This document shows positions 34,926-49,120 of a stretch of 64,000 bases of DNA, piece by piece. The translations under genes and the position numbers were made by a program. Every line of letters starts with the position of its first letter. The stretch's first letter is position 1. The DNA is taken from the NCBI RefSeq assembly GCF_963678975.1, contig NC_089278.1:11063479-11127478 (forward strand), written 5' to 3'. The notes beneath the pieces were generated by a model, which did no database searches, was not told the DNA's origin, and saw nothing but the letters and a program-made list of their open reading frames with translations. This stretch comes from Dysidea avara. Its lineage: Eukaryota; Porifera; Demospongiae; Dictyoceratida; Dysideidae.

Positions 34926-36155
34926 GATCAATCCGTCAAGTACATTGCAGCAGTAGTTGGGACTGTTGCTTATCTTGTAGCCAGGGTGACTGTTCAATGA
35001 AGTAGAAAGTTTACAATGATGACTGTTCATTTTTAGTGGTGAAAATGATGGGTGGCTGCTAATCTAGAAGTCGAGCTAGAAGTGCAGGGCTGCCAACTGT
35101 ACAAACTATTATTTAGACATGATCACTAATCCGGTTATACTTACTCATTCTACAACTATATGGTCCCTTTCTGAGTACTTCTTTGATGCACGTGTAGCCG
35201 ATGCTGATTTAAATAATTCTCGCCGGAAAATCGTCAGGGAGTCTTGCGTACAGTTGCAAAAATTCGGCCAATAATTTGGCTTGCTTAAACGTCGATATTG
35301 CATCACAATAAAATCCACTATTCCAAAGCACTCTATTCAAAGATGTACCTGACGTTCACACCACCAAACTTACGCGCCAAAAGCCACTTGTAGTTTCCGG
35401 AATGCAAAAATAGTTGAACTAGCTCGTTTATTATGAATTGCGAGACTGCCGTACTAATAGCCACTCCGAAAATTCCGTAATAATTAAGTAGCCATCAATA
35501 TCAATTAATATTGCTTCATAAAATATATAAGGTAATATATTTTAAGACTGCTTTACAGACAAACGTATTTCTAGATCGAATTAAGTAGGTGGTCCTATAT
35601 ATTTTATAAATGGTTAAAAGAGCAGTACTCAACTATTCTGATGTGAATGGCTGACCCAAAGTCATGGCAGTGCAGTGGAGCTTGTCTTGATGTCCGTCCA
35701 ACTATATGCCAACCTGTCCAACCACCTTAGTATTATAAGTCACCAACCTACATGATGCAGCTACTGTACAACACATTTGTTGAAGGAAAATCTGACGAGT
35801 CCACACTACATCAGGCTTCAGCATAGCACCATAGCACCGACCATGCAATTATTGAATCTATGTTACAACAGTAGGGTATGCATGTATGTATGTAAATCAT
35901 TTCCATTTTGGAAATTCAGATTCATTGATATTGCTATTTATATAGGTGTTTTCCCTTAGCATTGAAGTAACCTAATAGTGCATGCATACCTTAGATGTAG
36001 TAGTTAAAAAAGTAGGGTAACTTCACAGTTGCAATTAAATTCAAGTTATACAAAATTTCTGTGTGTGATGTAGTGTGTATACATATGTAATCCATTCTAC
36101 TGACAGTACCTGAATGGAAGATGCATGAGCAGTAATGGTGGCAATACCACTAGCA
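34926..36155. other. No recognisable gene
   Basis: The part 35160-35480 is richer in CpG (GCGCCAAAAG, CTCGCCGGAAAATCG) than its surroundings and could be an old repeat or a regulatory region. There is no coding signal I can defend. Confidence 0.35.
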
Positions 36156-36159
36156 GCAG

Positions 36160-36475
<316 letters not shown>

Positions 36476-36539
36476 AACAGCATGATCCGAGTGCTAAATT
36501 TTGTAATTAAAATGTTTTACGTTTGATGTTTGGAGATTT

Positions 36540-36762
36540 CTTGTTTTCTTGAACAAGAAACTTTATACTCACATATATCACATTGCTCTGTTCTATCCAG
36601 CTGTTTTAATGGGGAGTTGGTGTCAACTAGGAAAGGAAAAGCAGCCCACCTAGCTGTGCTGTGAAAGACTAGCTAGACCTGGTGGTAATTGGTGTCCTTG
36701 TCTCAATGCCCTCACACATTACAGGTAAGGTTCAAGTGGGACTTTGGATGCTATTCTTGTGT
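36540..36762 (+). mobile_element. SINE with shared core, copy 3
   Basis: Begins TCTTGAACAAGAAACTTTA, aligning with the linker of the 20.2-kb SINE. It continues with CAGCCCACCTAGCTGTG, GGTGTCCTTGTCTCAATG and the tail GGTTCAAGTGGGACTTTGG. The B-box head is absent. Confidence 0.6.
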
Positions 36763-38227
36763 AAAAAGAATACTTCAGAATTACAACTGACAATTATTTA
36801 TGTATGGAAGTGACTTTTAGCTAAAATGGTGGATTGCAGAGAAAAAAATAAAATTATCACTCATGACGTTAGGCATTATGGTCAAATGGCTTGCAAGTGC
36901 TTTCAATAGAAGTCTGGTCACCCAAACTCATCCGCTATGTTTGAGCATACACAACAATATAAGTACAGTATAGCTGTTATAGACCAAGGAGGTTTACAAG
37001 AAAACACTTGATCATGGCCTGAAACCAGCAACACATTAATTTCATGGCATCTTGACTATCTGTTAGGTACCTGTATTAATTAGCCTAAACGTACCTTCAG
37101 TACTACCTAAACACTTCCTATAAGTTGCCACAATTTTTGGTAACTTTAAAGAGAAATTTTCTACTGCTTAACTATCCAATGCTTTCAGATAACTAATTAC
37201 ATTACAGTTAAGGCTTTGGTCTTGATTTTTTTTCTCTACTGGGTGTATAGGCATCACTTCAGCTTGACAGGTGCCTTACTGCGCTATGCATGGTGGGATT
37301 AATTACTTTTGTCTTCCTTATCCAATTTAATTTTTGCTGACTGCACAAGGTGTTATTTTGTGATAGCTTGTGAAGTTTTCTTACATTTGTAATGGGAATC
37401 AACTGCATTTTATAGTAACTGCAGAGCTCCTTACACTATTCTTCATTTGTAATGCAGTTTAACCGACTAACAAATAACTGAAATTGAAGCACAATGACCA
37501 CATTACTCTTCAGTAGTAATTAATAGTTGGGGTATGTGTTCATTTGAATACAGTCTGCATATAATGCTTCTTTTTTTCATTTTGATATGGTATAAGTAGA
37601 TGTACCAGTTATAATCACATTTATCTAAAGTAAGCAAACTAGTATAGGCAAAGAAAACAAGGTCGATCAGGGATAATAAAATACAAAGAATGGAAACAAG
37701 ATCATCTAAGCACATGAAGATATACCTCTGGACATTTAATTCCAAATTCAGTTATGGATTACTTATATCAGTACTTTTACTTTTATGATCAAAATAATGA
37801 ACATTAAACTATAAAATAGTGTGTTGTTCTTTCGAGTCCTTTAAAGGGGTATTCATCATCATAAGGCATTCAACTGGAAGCAAGTGATTTGATTGTTAAT
37901 ATTCACTTTGATCACTTGATTTCAGCTGAAATTTGTGCTTGTTATTTTAAGCAGGATGTCTTATAATGATCTGGAAATTATAACGTTCAACTGTTATTGG
38001 AAGTACTAGGTTGCTTTATATCTAGACTTTCTTCATCAGTTCATTGCATTTTTATCCTAGGTTCAAGCACTGACACAAAACCTATAGAAGTGACTACACT
38101 TTAATTATTTTGAACTCTAGTACTAGGGAAATGCAACATCGCTGGGAAGGAAGAGATTGTATAATTAACTCTTGTGGTTTAATAGCTGTTGTTAATAGAC
38201 AAATTCCATAATAAGGCTTTATAGCAT
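36763..38227. other. No recognisable gene
   Basis: AT-rich, only short open frames, no repeats recognised by eye. Confidence 0.35.
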
Positions 38228-38747
38228 AGAAATAATGGTTGCTCCTAGTAACCTGAATTTCCCAGTATTAATAGGTGATGAAGCCTAAAGTAACTTCTCC
38301 TAATTTTGAAAATAGCACGTCATAAGATAACGTTTTGAAATTTGTGGTTTTTCCATACATATCTATGTGAGAGTGCTACAGTTACCCCTTCTAGGAAATC
38401 ACAAAATGAGGTATTTCAACATGCAAATTCTAAAATTAGAAAGTACGTACATCTCAACATTACATAATTTGTTGTCGTAAATGTTAACAATAATCTCTCC
38501 AAGTTTTAAATGGATATTGTATAGGTCATAAGATATGACTTCGTTCGAGTCCCATGATTTGTGTGATTGCTAAGAAGGGACAACTGTTGCCGCTCTCATT
38601 GACAATGTTTTGGAATATTGCAACTTCAAAATATAATATCTAAATGTTCTCATGACATATTTATGATATCTTTGTAAAACTTGGAGAAGTAATTTAAGAC
38701 CTTGACAGATATAAATAACGTAAAATTTAGGTTGCTAGGGGCAAAGG
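38228..38747. mobile_element. Possible degenerate TIR element
   Basis: TTGCTCCTAGTAACCTGAAT at the left and, on the minus strand, TTGCCCCTAGCAACCTAAAT at the right are inverted repeats. ACTTCTCC..TTTT segments inside both ends extend the similarity. No target duplication is clear. Confidence 0.5.
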
Positions 38748-41084
38748 TAGAATTTTCATTGTTGTGACATTTGTCTAATGCATTAGCCACTGATGAGTAC
38801 ATAATGCATGGTGTATTACCTTTTATCACTACCCATCTTTACAAGTACATCTCAGATGGTTGCTTGTAAGTTGCTTCATATTTGTGACCATCTCAACAAA
38901 GATGATCCACTAATGTAATTCACACTTTTTTATTTGGTCTCTGCATCATATACAGTCTCCAAAATGTTATCAAATTTTCAACCATTGCTTGGGCAGTGTG
39001 AAGGGAATGGAAGGCATGTCTGTCATCAAACATTGGCAACAACTGTGCTAATTTATTACAGCTAATGTCTGAGTGTACAAATCCTTAGCTATGCCTACAA
39101 TTCCACCTTCTTCTACTTGCAATTATTGCTATTCAAAGAGGAATTCCAAGTAATCAGCTTTCACTGATTACATTACTGCCATTTGTTCACAACACCTGAC
39201 TATAATTGTAACAAGATTAATATACCCCAATAGAGGAGTCATCCTAATACAACAGTGACACTTGTGTTAGTGGTCACTGCTGATGAAAGATTTCTTTGGA
39301 GTAGGGATCCTCCTATGTACATCTCCATCTACTAGACACTAACAGGAGTCCATAATAATGAAGAGTCCTCTGTATTACAGATTCTTGATACTAATATAAT
39401 GGAGATCAATATATCCTAATAAAGTAGTCCCCTAAAAACACCTTAAATCCCACTAAAAAGGTGCCTCCTCCACAGAACTTATTGAAGTAGGTAGATTTGG
39501 AATTAAAGTGCTAGATACAAGACATAGAAAAAATTTATTTGTTCAGCAACTACCCTGATAACTGAATTTGTAGCCATATCTTTCGTTTGCATATATAGAC
39601 TTATAATGCTCACTATGAATTAACAAGTCAAGCAAGTTATATACAGTTTTAGACCTGCATTAATACTTGTGCAAAGTATGAAGGAATTTTAAAAGAAGAA
39701 ATGGTGATTTTGATTAAACCTAACGCATTGTACATGATCCTTTAAGCTATTCATCAGCATGCTTTAGTTGCAAACTAGACTGCAATTTGCTGAGATGGTC
39801 ACATATGCACATATGTTGACCGTCGAGGGCATTAGACCCAATTTTACTTAGGATAACAAATAATCAATTTTACTTAGGATAACAAATTTACTTAGGATAA
39901 CAATTTTACTTAGGATAACAAATTTATATTGTTTCACGGTAAATTTCTTTATTAATTGTATTTTAGTTATTTTTCTACTAGACTGCGACATGATCAATAC
40001 AGGTAATATCATGAGTTAATACAATCATAGGGGACAGTGACTACATGGTGGTATATATGGTCTGTAAAAAGAACTTCTGCAAGTTCTGATCATATCAAGA
40101 GTAAAAATACTCTTGAACATATGTACACCACTATCCTACTTCCAAATAACTGTTGATGAGTAGGTATAACACTGCATAGGCCTTATAAAATGATACTGAG
40201 AAAGTGACTCACTCCCATACTGTAGTTAGACACTCTGATGTTGGTGAGAGTGTGTAACATTGCATCCTGAGAAATTCAACGGCATCTTTTCTGCTAATTT
40301 GTAGTATTCACTACAGATGAGGATTGTTTTAATTACCTAACACTGTATAGGCCTAAATAACTGAAATGATCTTCAGAGGTGCAAAATGTTTACTAGTAAA
40401 TGTGATCTTACACTGAGAGAACAGCAATCTCTCTACTATCATTATAGCTAACTCTTGATATAAATCATGTATTACATCAAATTCATGCATGTGAAGATTA
40501 AAATAAAAAGGTTAGTCTCAATCTGCATGTACATGACACAGAAAGTTTGAAACTAACTTATCACTGTGTATGGATATAGCTAGGCACACCAATAGCTACA
40601 CTGCAAATTTTACACCACAGCCAGCCGTGCTCAGGCAGCCTTTTACAAAGTATTTCCCATGTATCAGGCAGGATCAGACAGCTCAATATGCTTATACTAA
40701 TTCAGTCAAATTTTTACCAAATTGAATGTATGTTAGAAGTCTAAGTTTGCAAAAAATGTTGTGGGGGGTGAGGGTTCAGGCCCCCTTGAGATAGAGCATG
40801 CATGCATGCTCGGGACCTTGTGCTTTGCATAATGCATATACTAGCAGATGTATAAACCAGTTACCACCTCTTCTCCCTACTTTAAATGCACTTGTTAGCA
40901 CTCCTCTGTAAAATTCTAGATCTGCTATTAGATATAATTAAAATAGATATTGGTTAACATAGTCTCAATTGTGATAGAAGAATATACACCTGACTGCTCT
41001 ATTAGATAGTATTATCAAGTATGTAAATAATTGGTTGCTGGAGTACCTCCCCAAAGATCTACCACTGTAGCTTACTATATCACA
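38748..41084. other. Non-coding; one small tandem repeat
   Basis: Four to five tandem copies of TTTACTTAGGATAACAAAT occupy 39838-39930. The rest shows no recognised gene or element. Confidence 0.5.
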
Positions 41085-41125
41085 TTATTACAAATCTATA
41101 TCATAATGGCAAAGATCTATGTCAT

Positions 41126-41388
41126 CAGGGGCAGATCCAGAGTCTGTAAAGAGGGGGGCACCTTGCTAAAAAATAGCTGAAGAAAAAAAAAGGTCAGCAG
41201 TAATAGCTAGTTATCCTTTACCAAATATATTATATCAAGTATGTTATGTAAAATAAAATCATATTTATGGCTTCAATTGTGACTGCTTTATTAGAGTAAT
41301 TGACTGCTCTAATAGAGTATCTCTATCTTGTATGCAATTTCTTGAAGGGGTGAATTTGCCCCAAATGCCCCATCCTGGATCCAACCAT
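41126..41388. mobile_element. CAGGGGCG-family MITE fragment
   Basis: Left end CAGGGGCAGATCCAGAG. A right-end-like CCCCATCCTGGATCC lies near 41365-41380. The interior has two copies of the dispersed motif (41280-41330). The right boundary is approximate. Confidence 0.55.
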
Positions 41389-41503
41389 TGGTCATGTAGA
41401 CTTTTACCATTATGAAATAGACCTTCGTCATTATGATGTAGACTTTTTTCATTATGACATAGACCTTTGCAATTATCATATAGACTTTTCATTATGACCA
41501 ATG

Positions 41504-41978
41504 GCGGATCCATAATGGGACATTTCAGGCAAATGCCCCCAACCCCCCCCCCCCCCACCCCTCTCGGAAGAGCCAGCCATACTTGTGATTAAAATACTCA
41601 GGCCAAGATCAATTTAGCTATACAACTCGTGAAAATATGTACATTTTACTACAATTTCACCTTAAACTGAAGTAAAACAATGTCAAACTAGCTGTTAAAT
41701 TGTTACCTAACATTCTGCCCAGCACCTTCGTGCGTACTCTAAAATTAACGATCGTGTTGCGGTTGTTTAAGACATTTGGAGCATTTAACAGCTTTCAAGA
41801 CTTCACAAAAGTCTTCAAGGGCCAAAATGGCAACAATCATCAGTGAGACACTACAAAGAGGTGATTATTTGCTGTTTAAAAAAATGCAACAACTAGCAAG
41901 AGAATCTGGATATCCCCAACCACCTACAACTTAGCCTTTTTGTGCCCCTCCCCTTGCTGGCTCCTGGATCCGCCCCTG
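41504..41978. mobile_element. CAGGGGCG-family MITE
   Basis: Left end AATGGCGGATCCATAATGG with a C-rich run at 41543-41558. Right end CTCCTGGATCCGCCCCTG. No matching target duplication is seen, consistent with rearrangement of this locus. Confidence 0.6.
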
Positions 41979-42040
41979 ACAAAGGCAAAGGGTTGTCATA
42001 ATGGATAAAGTCTATATCACAATGGCAAAGGGTTATGTCA

Positions 42041-42357
42041 TGGGGGCGGATCTAGACTTTTCAAAAGGGGTTCCACTTTTAAATTACAACTTGAGCCTAG
42101 CTGTATAAGTTGAAGACCAAAAAAAAAAAAAAAGGTCATCACCTGCTGACAATAGCTGCCACCTCACCAACTATATTTCCTTCCTTATTTTATAACTAGA
42201 TATATATAGCTTGCTACACTGCTCCTCAAAAGACTACTGTGACTGCTCTATTAGAGTATCTCCATTTGACTGCTCTATTAGAGTATCTTGAGTGAGACAG
42301 GCTTTTCAAAAGGGGGATTCCATGGAACCCTTGGAACCCGCCCTGGATCCGCCCCTG
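42041..42357. mobile_element. CAGGGGCG-family MITE with 5-bp target duplication
   Basis: Starts GGGGGCGGATCTAGAC and ends CTGGATCCGCCCCTG, flanked by TGTCA on both sides (42036-42040 and 42358-42362). It is inserted in the minisatellite. Two dispersed motif copies (GACTGCTCTATTAGAGTATC) lie inside at about 42240-42295. Confidence 0.8.
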
Positions 42358-43075
42358 TGTCATAATGGTAAGTCTATATCACAATGGCAAAGGTCTGTCA
42401 TGAAAAACTCTATATCATAATGGCAAAGATCTGTCATAATGAAAAAGTCTATATCATAATGTCAAAGGTCTATGTCATAATCAAGTCTATATCACAATGG
42501 CAAAGGTCTATGTCATAATGAAAAAAGTCTATATCACAATGGCAAAGGTGTATGTCATAATGAAAAAGTCTATCACAATAGCAAAGGTCTATGTCATCAT
42601 GAAAAAAGTCTATATCATAATGTCAAAGGTCTATGTCATAATCAAAAGTCTATATCACAATGGCAAAGGTCTATGTCATCATGAAAAAAGTCTATATCAC
42701 AATGGCAAAGGTCTATGTCATAATGAAAGTCTTTATCACAATGGCAAAGGTCTATGTCATAATGGTAAAAGCCTATATATATCACAACGGCAAAGGTCTA
42801 TGTCATTATTGTTAATGTCTATATCACAATGTCATAATGTCAATGCTGCATGATTATGGTATCATATAGTATATATCTAAGTATACATACTTATCATGAT
42901 GACAACTATTGTGTATATCACATGCAATGGAAATATCTCACTATTAATAACTAGTGGTACCCGTGCAAAATGCGTGTGATACTAAGTCAATTGTTATGTC
43001 CTATTGTGTGAATACACTTAAATTTGAACATTACTTCACATCATTACATATCAACAAAGACATGATTACGCATAG

Positions 43076-43261
43076 CTACTGATGCGCATACATAATTTCC
43101 TCAATTGTGTGTAATGTTGGTGGCCTTGTGCACAGGAATTTCTGCACATCTGTACAGTATTCACGCAGAATACAGTTCTCATGAAGGTGGCGTATCAAGA
43201 TGTGTCCCATTACAATCATGCATATACATGAAAAGATTAGTTTTGAATGGCAAGGATGCAC
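43076..43261 (-). pseudogene. C-terminal codons of a Helitron-borne protein, copy 2
   Basis: Same tail as 11278-11412 but with an open frame extended upstream to 43261, because this copy lacks one C present in copy 1. Ends CTRPPTLHTIEEIMYAHQ. No recognised domain. Confidence 0.5.
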
Positions 43262-44113
43262 TCAACTTCATTTTGATGATGTTGCATGAACTAACAAAGT
43301 CTTTGAGTGTGATATGAGGATAAATTTAACAATAGTTCGTGCATCATCACAATGAGCTATGTTCTAATTCAACTTGCATTTGTCACATTCATTTTGTATA
43401 TTTATGTAGTCAATTTGGGTATTAAACTGAATTGTAGTTCTATTTCTACATCCTAGTCATGGTATTGTAATGTTTACTTATCGCATGACCAAGTGTGTAT
43501 GCATTACAGTATTGAGTATGGGTATTCAAGTTTATCAGCTGTACTGAGCAAGGTCAACACAACCATGTGGATTTGGATAGAGAAGAGTTCTTTTGTTGCT
43601 TTCTGAATCAAGGTGCATTACCAAGATGAATCCTTCATATGAAGAGTGGTTGCTCTAGAGAGGTTGAGAGATTGACTTTTGGTAGAGAGGTTGTGTGTGT
43701 TCTATTAGGGTAGATATCGCGATGTATGTTCTATTGGGGTAGTTCAACGGAGCTTCTAGAAGTTTCAGCTGTCCCTGTGGAGTTACCTAGGAGTGAAAAC
43801 GTATCTTATGTCTCCCTACACATTGAAGACTGCAACAGTCACTTCATGATGTTGTCCACAGTTCGATTGCCACACCTACTACGACTGTTTCCTTCTCCCT
43901 TACAGTGGTGTTGTTGGTAATCCTCCATTTTAGGTCTGTCTGTAGTCCCTGACCTGCTTATATTCATGTCGCAGTAGCTGACACTTCTCTATCCTTGTAG
44001 TGGACAGCACAGCAGGATGCAGAGTGTGTATTCCTGGCGAGTCTTCCCTATGTAGACTGTCAAGTAGCCCGATCATAGCTCGTAGACTTGACACACCCAC
44101 TACGAAATTCTCC

Positions 44114-44120
44114 TTTTATA
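44114..44120 (-). promoter_or_regulatory. TATA box of Helitron copy 2
   Basis: TATAAAAGGAG on the minus strand in the promoter block conserved in the three Helitrons. Confidence 0.6.
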
Positions 44121-44787
44121 CTGGTAGGTGTGTTAAAATTTTTTTTAATTTGTCGGATGATAGCGTACACACCAGATCACATGATCAAATTAGCTGATGT
44201 GATTGGTTAAATCATGAAAAAGTGATTGATCCTATTTCTTTGTAAGCTTTTAGACCAATACGTCATCTGATTTTCTATTGGCAACGCGTGTATACCGGAA
44301 CGCCGTACACGCGTATCGTAAACTTATAATGGCCATTGACAGTGATAAGTATCTCGCAACTAAGGTTAGGTCGTAATGACAGACACGAAAACCACCTTAT
44401 GACACATTGTTTTGGACGGGTAGTTGGTCTAGCGAGTTTGAAGCTAATCGTTGGAAAAACCAGGAGTTTTTGTTTAAAAAATTTATGGCCTCGATGTTCT
44501 GTTTCTCGTTCTGTCGTCCACAGGGGGAGAGAAACGTCTGGTGTAAGCTGGGATGGAGAAGACTGGTAACATGATAAAGGTCTCCAGAAAGTTTTGGACA
44601 CATTCGTGTCTTCCTCGGGTAGCTACGGTGGTTTAAAGGATATTTCCCGCAGTTTAACGAATCGTCACCAATCCCGGATCAAAAGATTCGCCTCAAATTT
44701 TAGATTTGAATGGTACCGATCCGATTGGAATCCGACCAAGAAGGACGGGACAGTGCCGGAAAAGAGTTAATAGAATTATTATATAGA

Positions 44788-47700
44788 TGATAGTAAACTT
44801 TGTTCTACTGTAGCTCACCAAAAGAACAGCTGTCACAACAATGTACAGGAGGTAAATAGTGCAAGAGGATGTGTAACATTATTATATTGATTATCGTACA
44901 TACAAAGTTTGCACACAAAAAAAATGTTCATTTGTTCTCAAGACTAAAACAGGTTCTAAAATGCTTATTGCTAACTTGTAGCTCATTGGATCTGACTTTA
45001 GCTCATATAATTTGTGGATAATAACGTATAGGATGATATAAGGAACTCCAGTATATATTTGCAGTATGAGAAAATTCCATGTAACTGGGGTTTCTGGACA
45101 ACACTAAAAATAAAAGGTGTACATACTTTATTGCAAAATGCTGCACCCTATAGAGTATGATGGCCCTGCATAGCATAATAGCACTATAGCTGATCGGATA
45201 CCGTGTTTGTAACTTTAATAAGCAGACTTGTTGCAAGCCTTGTTATGATCATGCTAGTGTTAACATTAAAGCATTTTAAAGCTGGGAGAGTTCAAATACC
45301 ATATGGAGATAAACTTTGGAGAGAGAAATTTGAAATTGACACAGCACATGCATTCCTCATCATTCGACCAGCTACTGCCCCTGACAGTAATTGACAAAAA
45401 ACGTATCGTATATGTGGGTGAAAAATAGGGCAGCTAATGAAATGTACGAGCATTATATACGCAGGAAAATTTTGTAGCACAAGTTTTGGCTTTACTTAAG
45501 TAGGTTTTACAATTTTATACGTAACATTGAAATGGTGACCGTTACTCTGCATGTCATCACCTATAGTATGTTCACGTTGAGCTGAATCCTGAAAAAAAAA
45601 AAAAAAACTAAGATAAAAAGTGGATTTTTTCTCAACAGAGTTAACATTTCAGCCAACTAGATGATTATTGGTAACAGCAAAGGTGTCAAAAACAAACACG
45701 TATGGTTTGGCTACATTACAAGTTCGAGAAAGGGCTGTAATGGACACTGTATTTATATGGCTTCCCCATAAGAAATGTATTGTGAAAATTTTGATTGGCC
45801 ATAAATATTATGTCAAAGATTTGAACAGAAACATTTTGAAATGTTTTTAGCGGGTCAAGCAGTACTACAAATGAGTCAGATTTCAAGATCGTGTGTAATT
45901 GCATCCATGAGTTATTAGATGTTTTTGAGAATTCAGTTCAACGTGAACATAGTATAATTAAAGAAGCAAAATGTCTTGAATCATCAATATAATACACAGA
46001 GTATCCCAGGATACTAAGTATTCAAGACAGTAGTGACTTAGCAGCTGTGTCATTTAGGGATCCTCAGTACATACCTAATATCCCAGGATACTAAGTATTT
46101 GAGACAGTCGTGACTGGGGCTGTAGTGTCCAACAGGACATACCCAGAAACATAGGATAGTTAGTGTCAAGAAGGACACCCTCAGAAACATATGGTAATGT
46201 GTGTCAGTACTAGACAGACAAGCATAACAGTGACACTCAAAGCATTGGGAACTATACAGTGACACTTTAATCACATAAAAAGTTTAGGTGTACTAGAAAA
46301 AGTAACACCAGAATCTCTATAAGTAACATAACTTCTTTAGTGACAAAAACAAACACGTAGAGGAGACAAAGGAGACACTGTGGCTACTCAGGGCACAGTC
46401 TCTATAACAATGATTGAGTTGGTGGCTGGTGCAAGCAAATAGTTTAAAGGTGTGAATAACGTCAGTTGTTCTAATAAAAAGAGTTGGGTTTTCCATAGTG
46501 ACACAAATTAATGGGTAATGAATACTGTACAATGACCTCTGGTTTTTCTTTATGTTTTAGATGGTACATGCAGCCACAACCTTAACAGACGCAACTATAC
46601 CAATCCAATGCTCGGGAATGTGTTGCTGTGTATATATGTCACATGTGTGTACATATATATGTCACGTGTGTAGATTAGAGCTCAGTAGTATTGAAATTTG
46701 AATAAACAGTCAGTAGCTTTAATAAATAATTATTAAAATTCCATAGCAACTTGTTGAAAGTATTTCAGGTCGATCTGAAAGCTTGTTTGGGTTTAGCTTC
46801 ACCTAACCAATTCTGCCTGGTTGTCATTAGGGGAAATTGAGGTTGAGTTTTGGGTGATATTATATCGTTAGCCACGTCTACCCCTTCGCGGTCCCTACTA
46901 TACATGGTGTATGATAGAATAGATGTAACCATAACTCCCTGACATAGAGTGCTACAGAACTAAAGGGTGCTACATTACATCATTTTGGCATCATTTTCAT
47001 GTTTTGAGATGATACTGTGTGATATTAGGCTCAATAAATTATGCAATATTAGTCAAGCTTGTAAGTACATGCACGCATACCGCATTTGAAATGGCGCCGA
47101 GCCCTCCAATTATCGTCTGAAAAGTAAAGTATCCATTACGCTTCGTTGTTGGCTGTGTTCAGCTCATTACACAACAGAACGAACCAATAACTGTTACACA
47201 AGCACCTCTGCTATCAAAATAGCCACTATGAAAAGTACGAACTATTTCCATTACGTGAAGGGAAGCCATCACATTCTATCGCCAATTTAACACTTTCAGG
47301 ACTCAACCCTGAATATAAACCTAGAGGGGGCGAAGAAGGATTCTAGGGAGATCTGGGGGCATGCTCTTCCAGGAAAATTCTGAAAATTTAGGTGTAGATA
47401 TCAGTACTCAATTTTGGTGAAATTTTACTGTAATGCCATTGAATATTGACAATTGGATTATACAACTTTGGGATCAATTAAACCTTTCCATTTCTCAAGG
47501 CTTTCGGTATAAACCTAGGGGGGGCAATAGCTGACCCAGAGGGTGCCTGTGCCCGCCCCCACCCCCCCTAGATTAACCCCCGACTTTACTTTTTGCTGTC
47601 AACACAGATGAATGAGACACAAAGGAGGATATTACCAATTTTATGTGCTAGTAGCTAGCTATATAGTGCAGCTACTTAATGTACGGCAGATTACCATGTA

Positions 47701-48110
47701 TTCAAGTGTAAATTAAGAATTCAATTGTAATATTGCATGTGTTTACTAAATAATTAACATGCAGTCATTGGTTCATTCTATAGGTTCTGCTGTGATAAAG
47801 GCATACACAGAACAAGCCGGCTCAGAACACCTGAATTAGATGTAGTAGCCAATGCTGTCAAAGAGGTACAATAATATGACAGCACTTTGTTTCTTTTGAT
47901 TTTGGGCATGCTCCGTAAATATACGTAGCTACGATGTGTGGCACATTACATGGAGTAATTTATTTTGCTAAGTTAACAGACATTCAGCTTTTTTACAACT
48001 TCATTTAACTACTTCAGCTACTAGGTAGCTACTTCATTTAGCATAATACACAAATAACCATGAGTTGTTTTGAACAAAGTGTGATTTATGCATGTGCAGT
48101 ACACAACTTT
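44788..48110. other. Non-coding with small duplications
   Basis: TATCCCAGGATACTAAGTAT occurs twice (46001 and 46078), marking a ~75-bp duplication. GGGGCATGCTCTTCCAGGAA with AAAATTCTGAAAA near 47360 resembles the interior of the 862-1684 MITE. A GC-richer stretch at 47080-47330 has no recognised content. One possible exon-like piece (47786-47864, between AG and GT) is not supported. Confidence 0.4.
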
Positions 48111-48260
48111 GTTAGGGACCCGCCGATTATGCTCATAATTTTACCTATTATGCTATGATGCACTGCTTAAAAAATTACGTATTTTGCTTTAATATATGCT
48201 CAATACTTACCGATTATGCTCAAATTATGCCCAATTATTATGCTTCATTGATTCCACCAA
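48111..48260. repeat. ATTATGCT-rich fragment
   Basis: GATTATGCTCAT, CTATTATGCTATG, CGATTATGCTCAAATTATGC and ATTATTATGCTTC recur within 130 bp. Related words occur at 12225-12260. Confidence 0.55.
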
Positions 48261-49120
48261 TGAAATTTTTTTCATTGGTTGCTTGAAAATTTTCTTTGGG
48301 TTTTTAAGGTCAATTTGTCCAGTAGTGTATAGTCATGGCACTTAGTAACTTTACTAAACTATTCTCGATGATCAGAAACTCTAGCTCCACTTGTAATCTA
48401 CCAGATTGCTGACATATTTCCTCCATGTTCCAATTGTGTGTCGTTATAGAACATACTGTGTAGCTACCTGTTAATAATACAATATATTTTGGTGGTATGC
48501 ATCCCTCCCGAAGGGTCGGGTGCCACAAGGCAAATCTCTAACCATATTACTACATATTACCACTCTTCTTAACAGATCATGTGATTTGATGAAATGTGAC
48601 AGTTATTAACTTCAACTTTTCCGCTTATGCACAGTTTTACAAGCAGTTTTCCAGCCTCCTGTGTGGTAGAGTAAGTGATTTTTTTCAGCTATATATATGT
48701 ATAGCTATAAAATAAACCAAAAGGGCACATCACATACAACACAACATGAACACTTACATCTGTTCATTTATGACTATACTGACTGTTCTATTAGGGTAGT
48801 TCGATCTTTAGCAAGAGCTGCAGCTCAAAGCCTGTAGCTATATAATGTAGATATACATTTAGCATTCTTCCTTTAAGCAATTGCCACACAGAAACCCTAC
48901 TGGAGACAGAAAATCTTACAGTATGGTCTATATACAATTTCTTTAATTATCGCCTATAGGCAACAACAGCCAGATACCATCGTATTAAAGGCTTTTGGCA
49001 CTTAAAATATAAGTTGAGTTGGATTTCATCAATTCCATTATTCAATAATGTCCAAGCATAAAACTTTAGCGTTTAACGTGCACAGCGCACCAAGTACTAA
49101 AGTTTTATGCTTTAAGTTAG
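48261..49120. other. No recognisable gene
   Basis: Contains one dispersed motif variant (GACTGTTCTATTAGGGTAG, 48780). Confidence 0.35.

Larger units (their letters stand above)
41085..42850. repeat. ~42-bp minisatellite invaded by MITEs
   Basis: The unit is approximately CACAATGGCAAAGGTCTATG followed by TCATAATGAAAAAGTCTATAT. A clean array runs 42358-42835, with older pieces at 41085-41125, 41979-42040 and an inverted piece at 41390-41503. One frame of the clean array is open and gives a repetitive Met-Lys-Val-Tyr-Ile peptide (42497-42853); this follows from a unit divisible by three and is not a gene. Confidence 0.88.
42951..44787 (-). mobile_element. Non-autonomous Helitron, copy 2 (complete)
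   Basis: Minus-strand counterpart of 9712-11537, nearly identical along its whole length. On the minus strand it starts TCTATATAATAATTC after an A and ends GTACCACTAG before a T, so it has the full Helitron signature. TATAAAAGG is at 44114-44120 and the ACGCGTGTA palindrome at about 44284-44314. The frame 43726-43920 (plus strand) is shared with copy 1 except for its last residue. Because the whole element is conserved, that does not show coding. High identity suggests both copies are young. Confidence 0.9.

Noticed and set aside
42497..42853. Open frame encoding a repetitive Met-Lys-Val-Tyr-Ile peptide
   Set aside because: It is a translation of the 42-bp minisatellite; a unit length divisible by three keeps one frame open.
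45203..45394. Small hydrophobic-start frame resembling a membrane peptide
   Set aside because: Isolated, no homology recognised, no conserved context.
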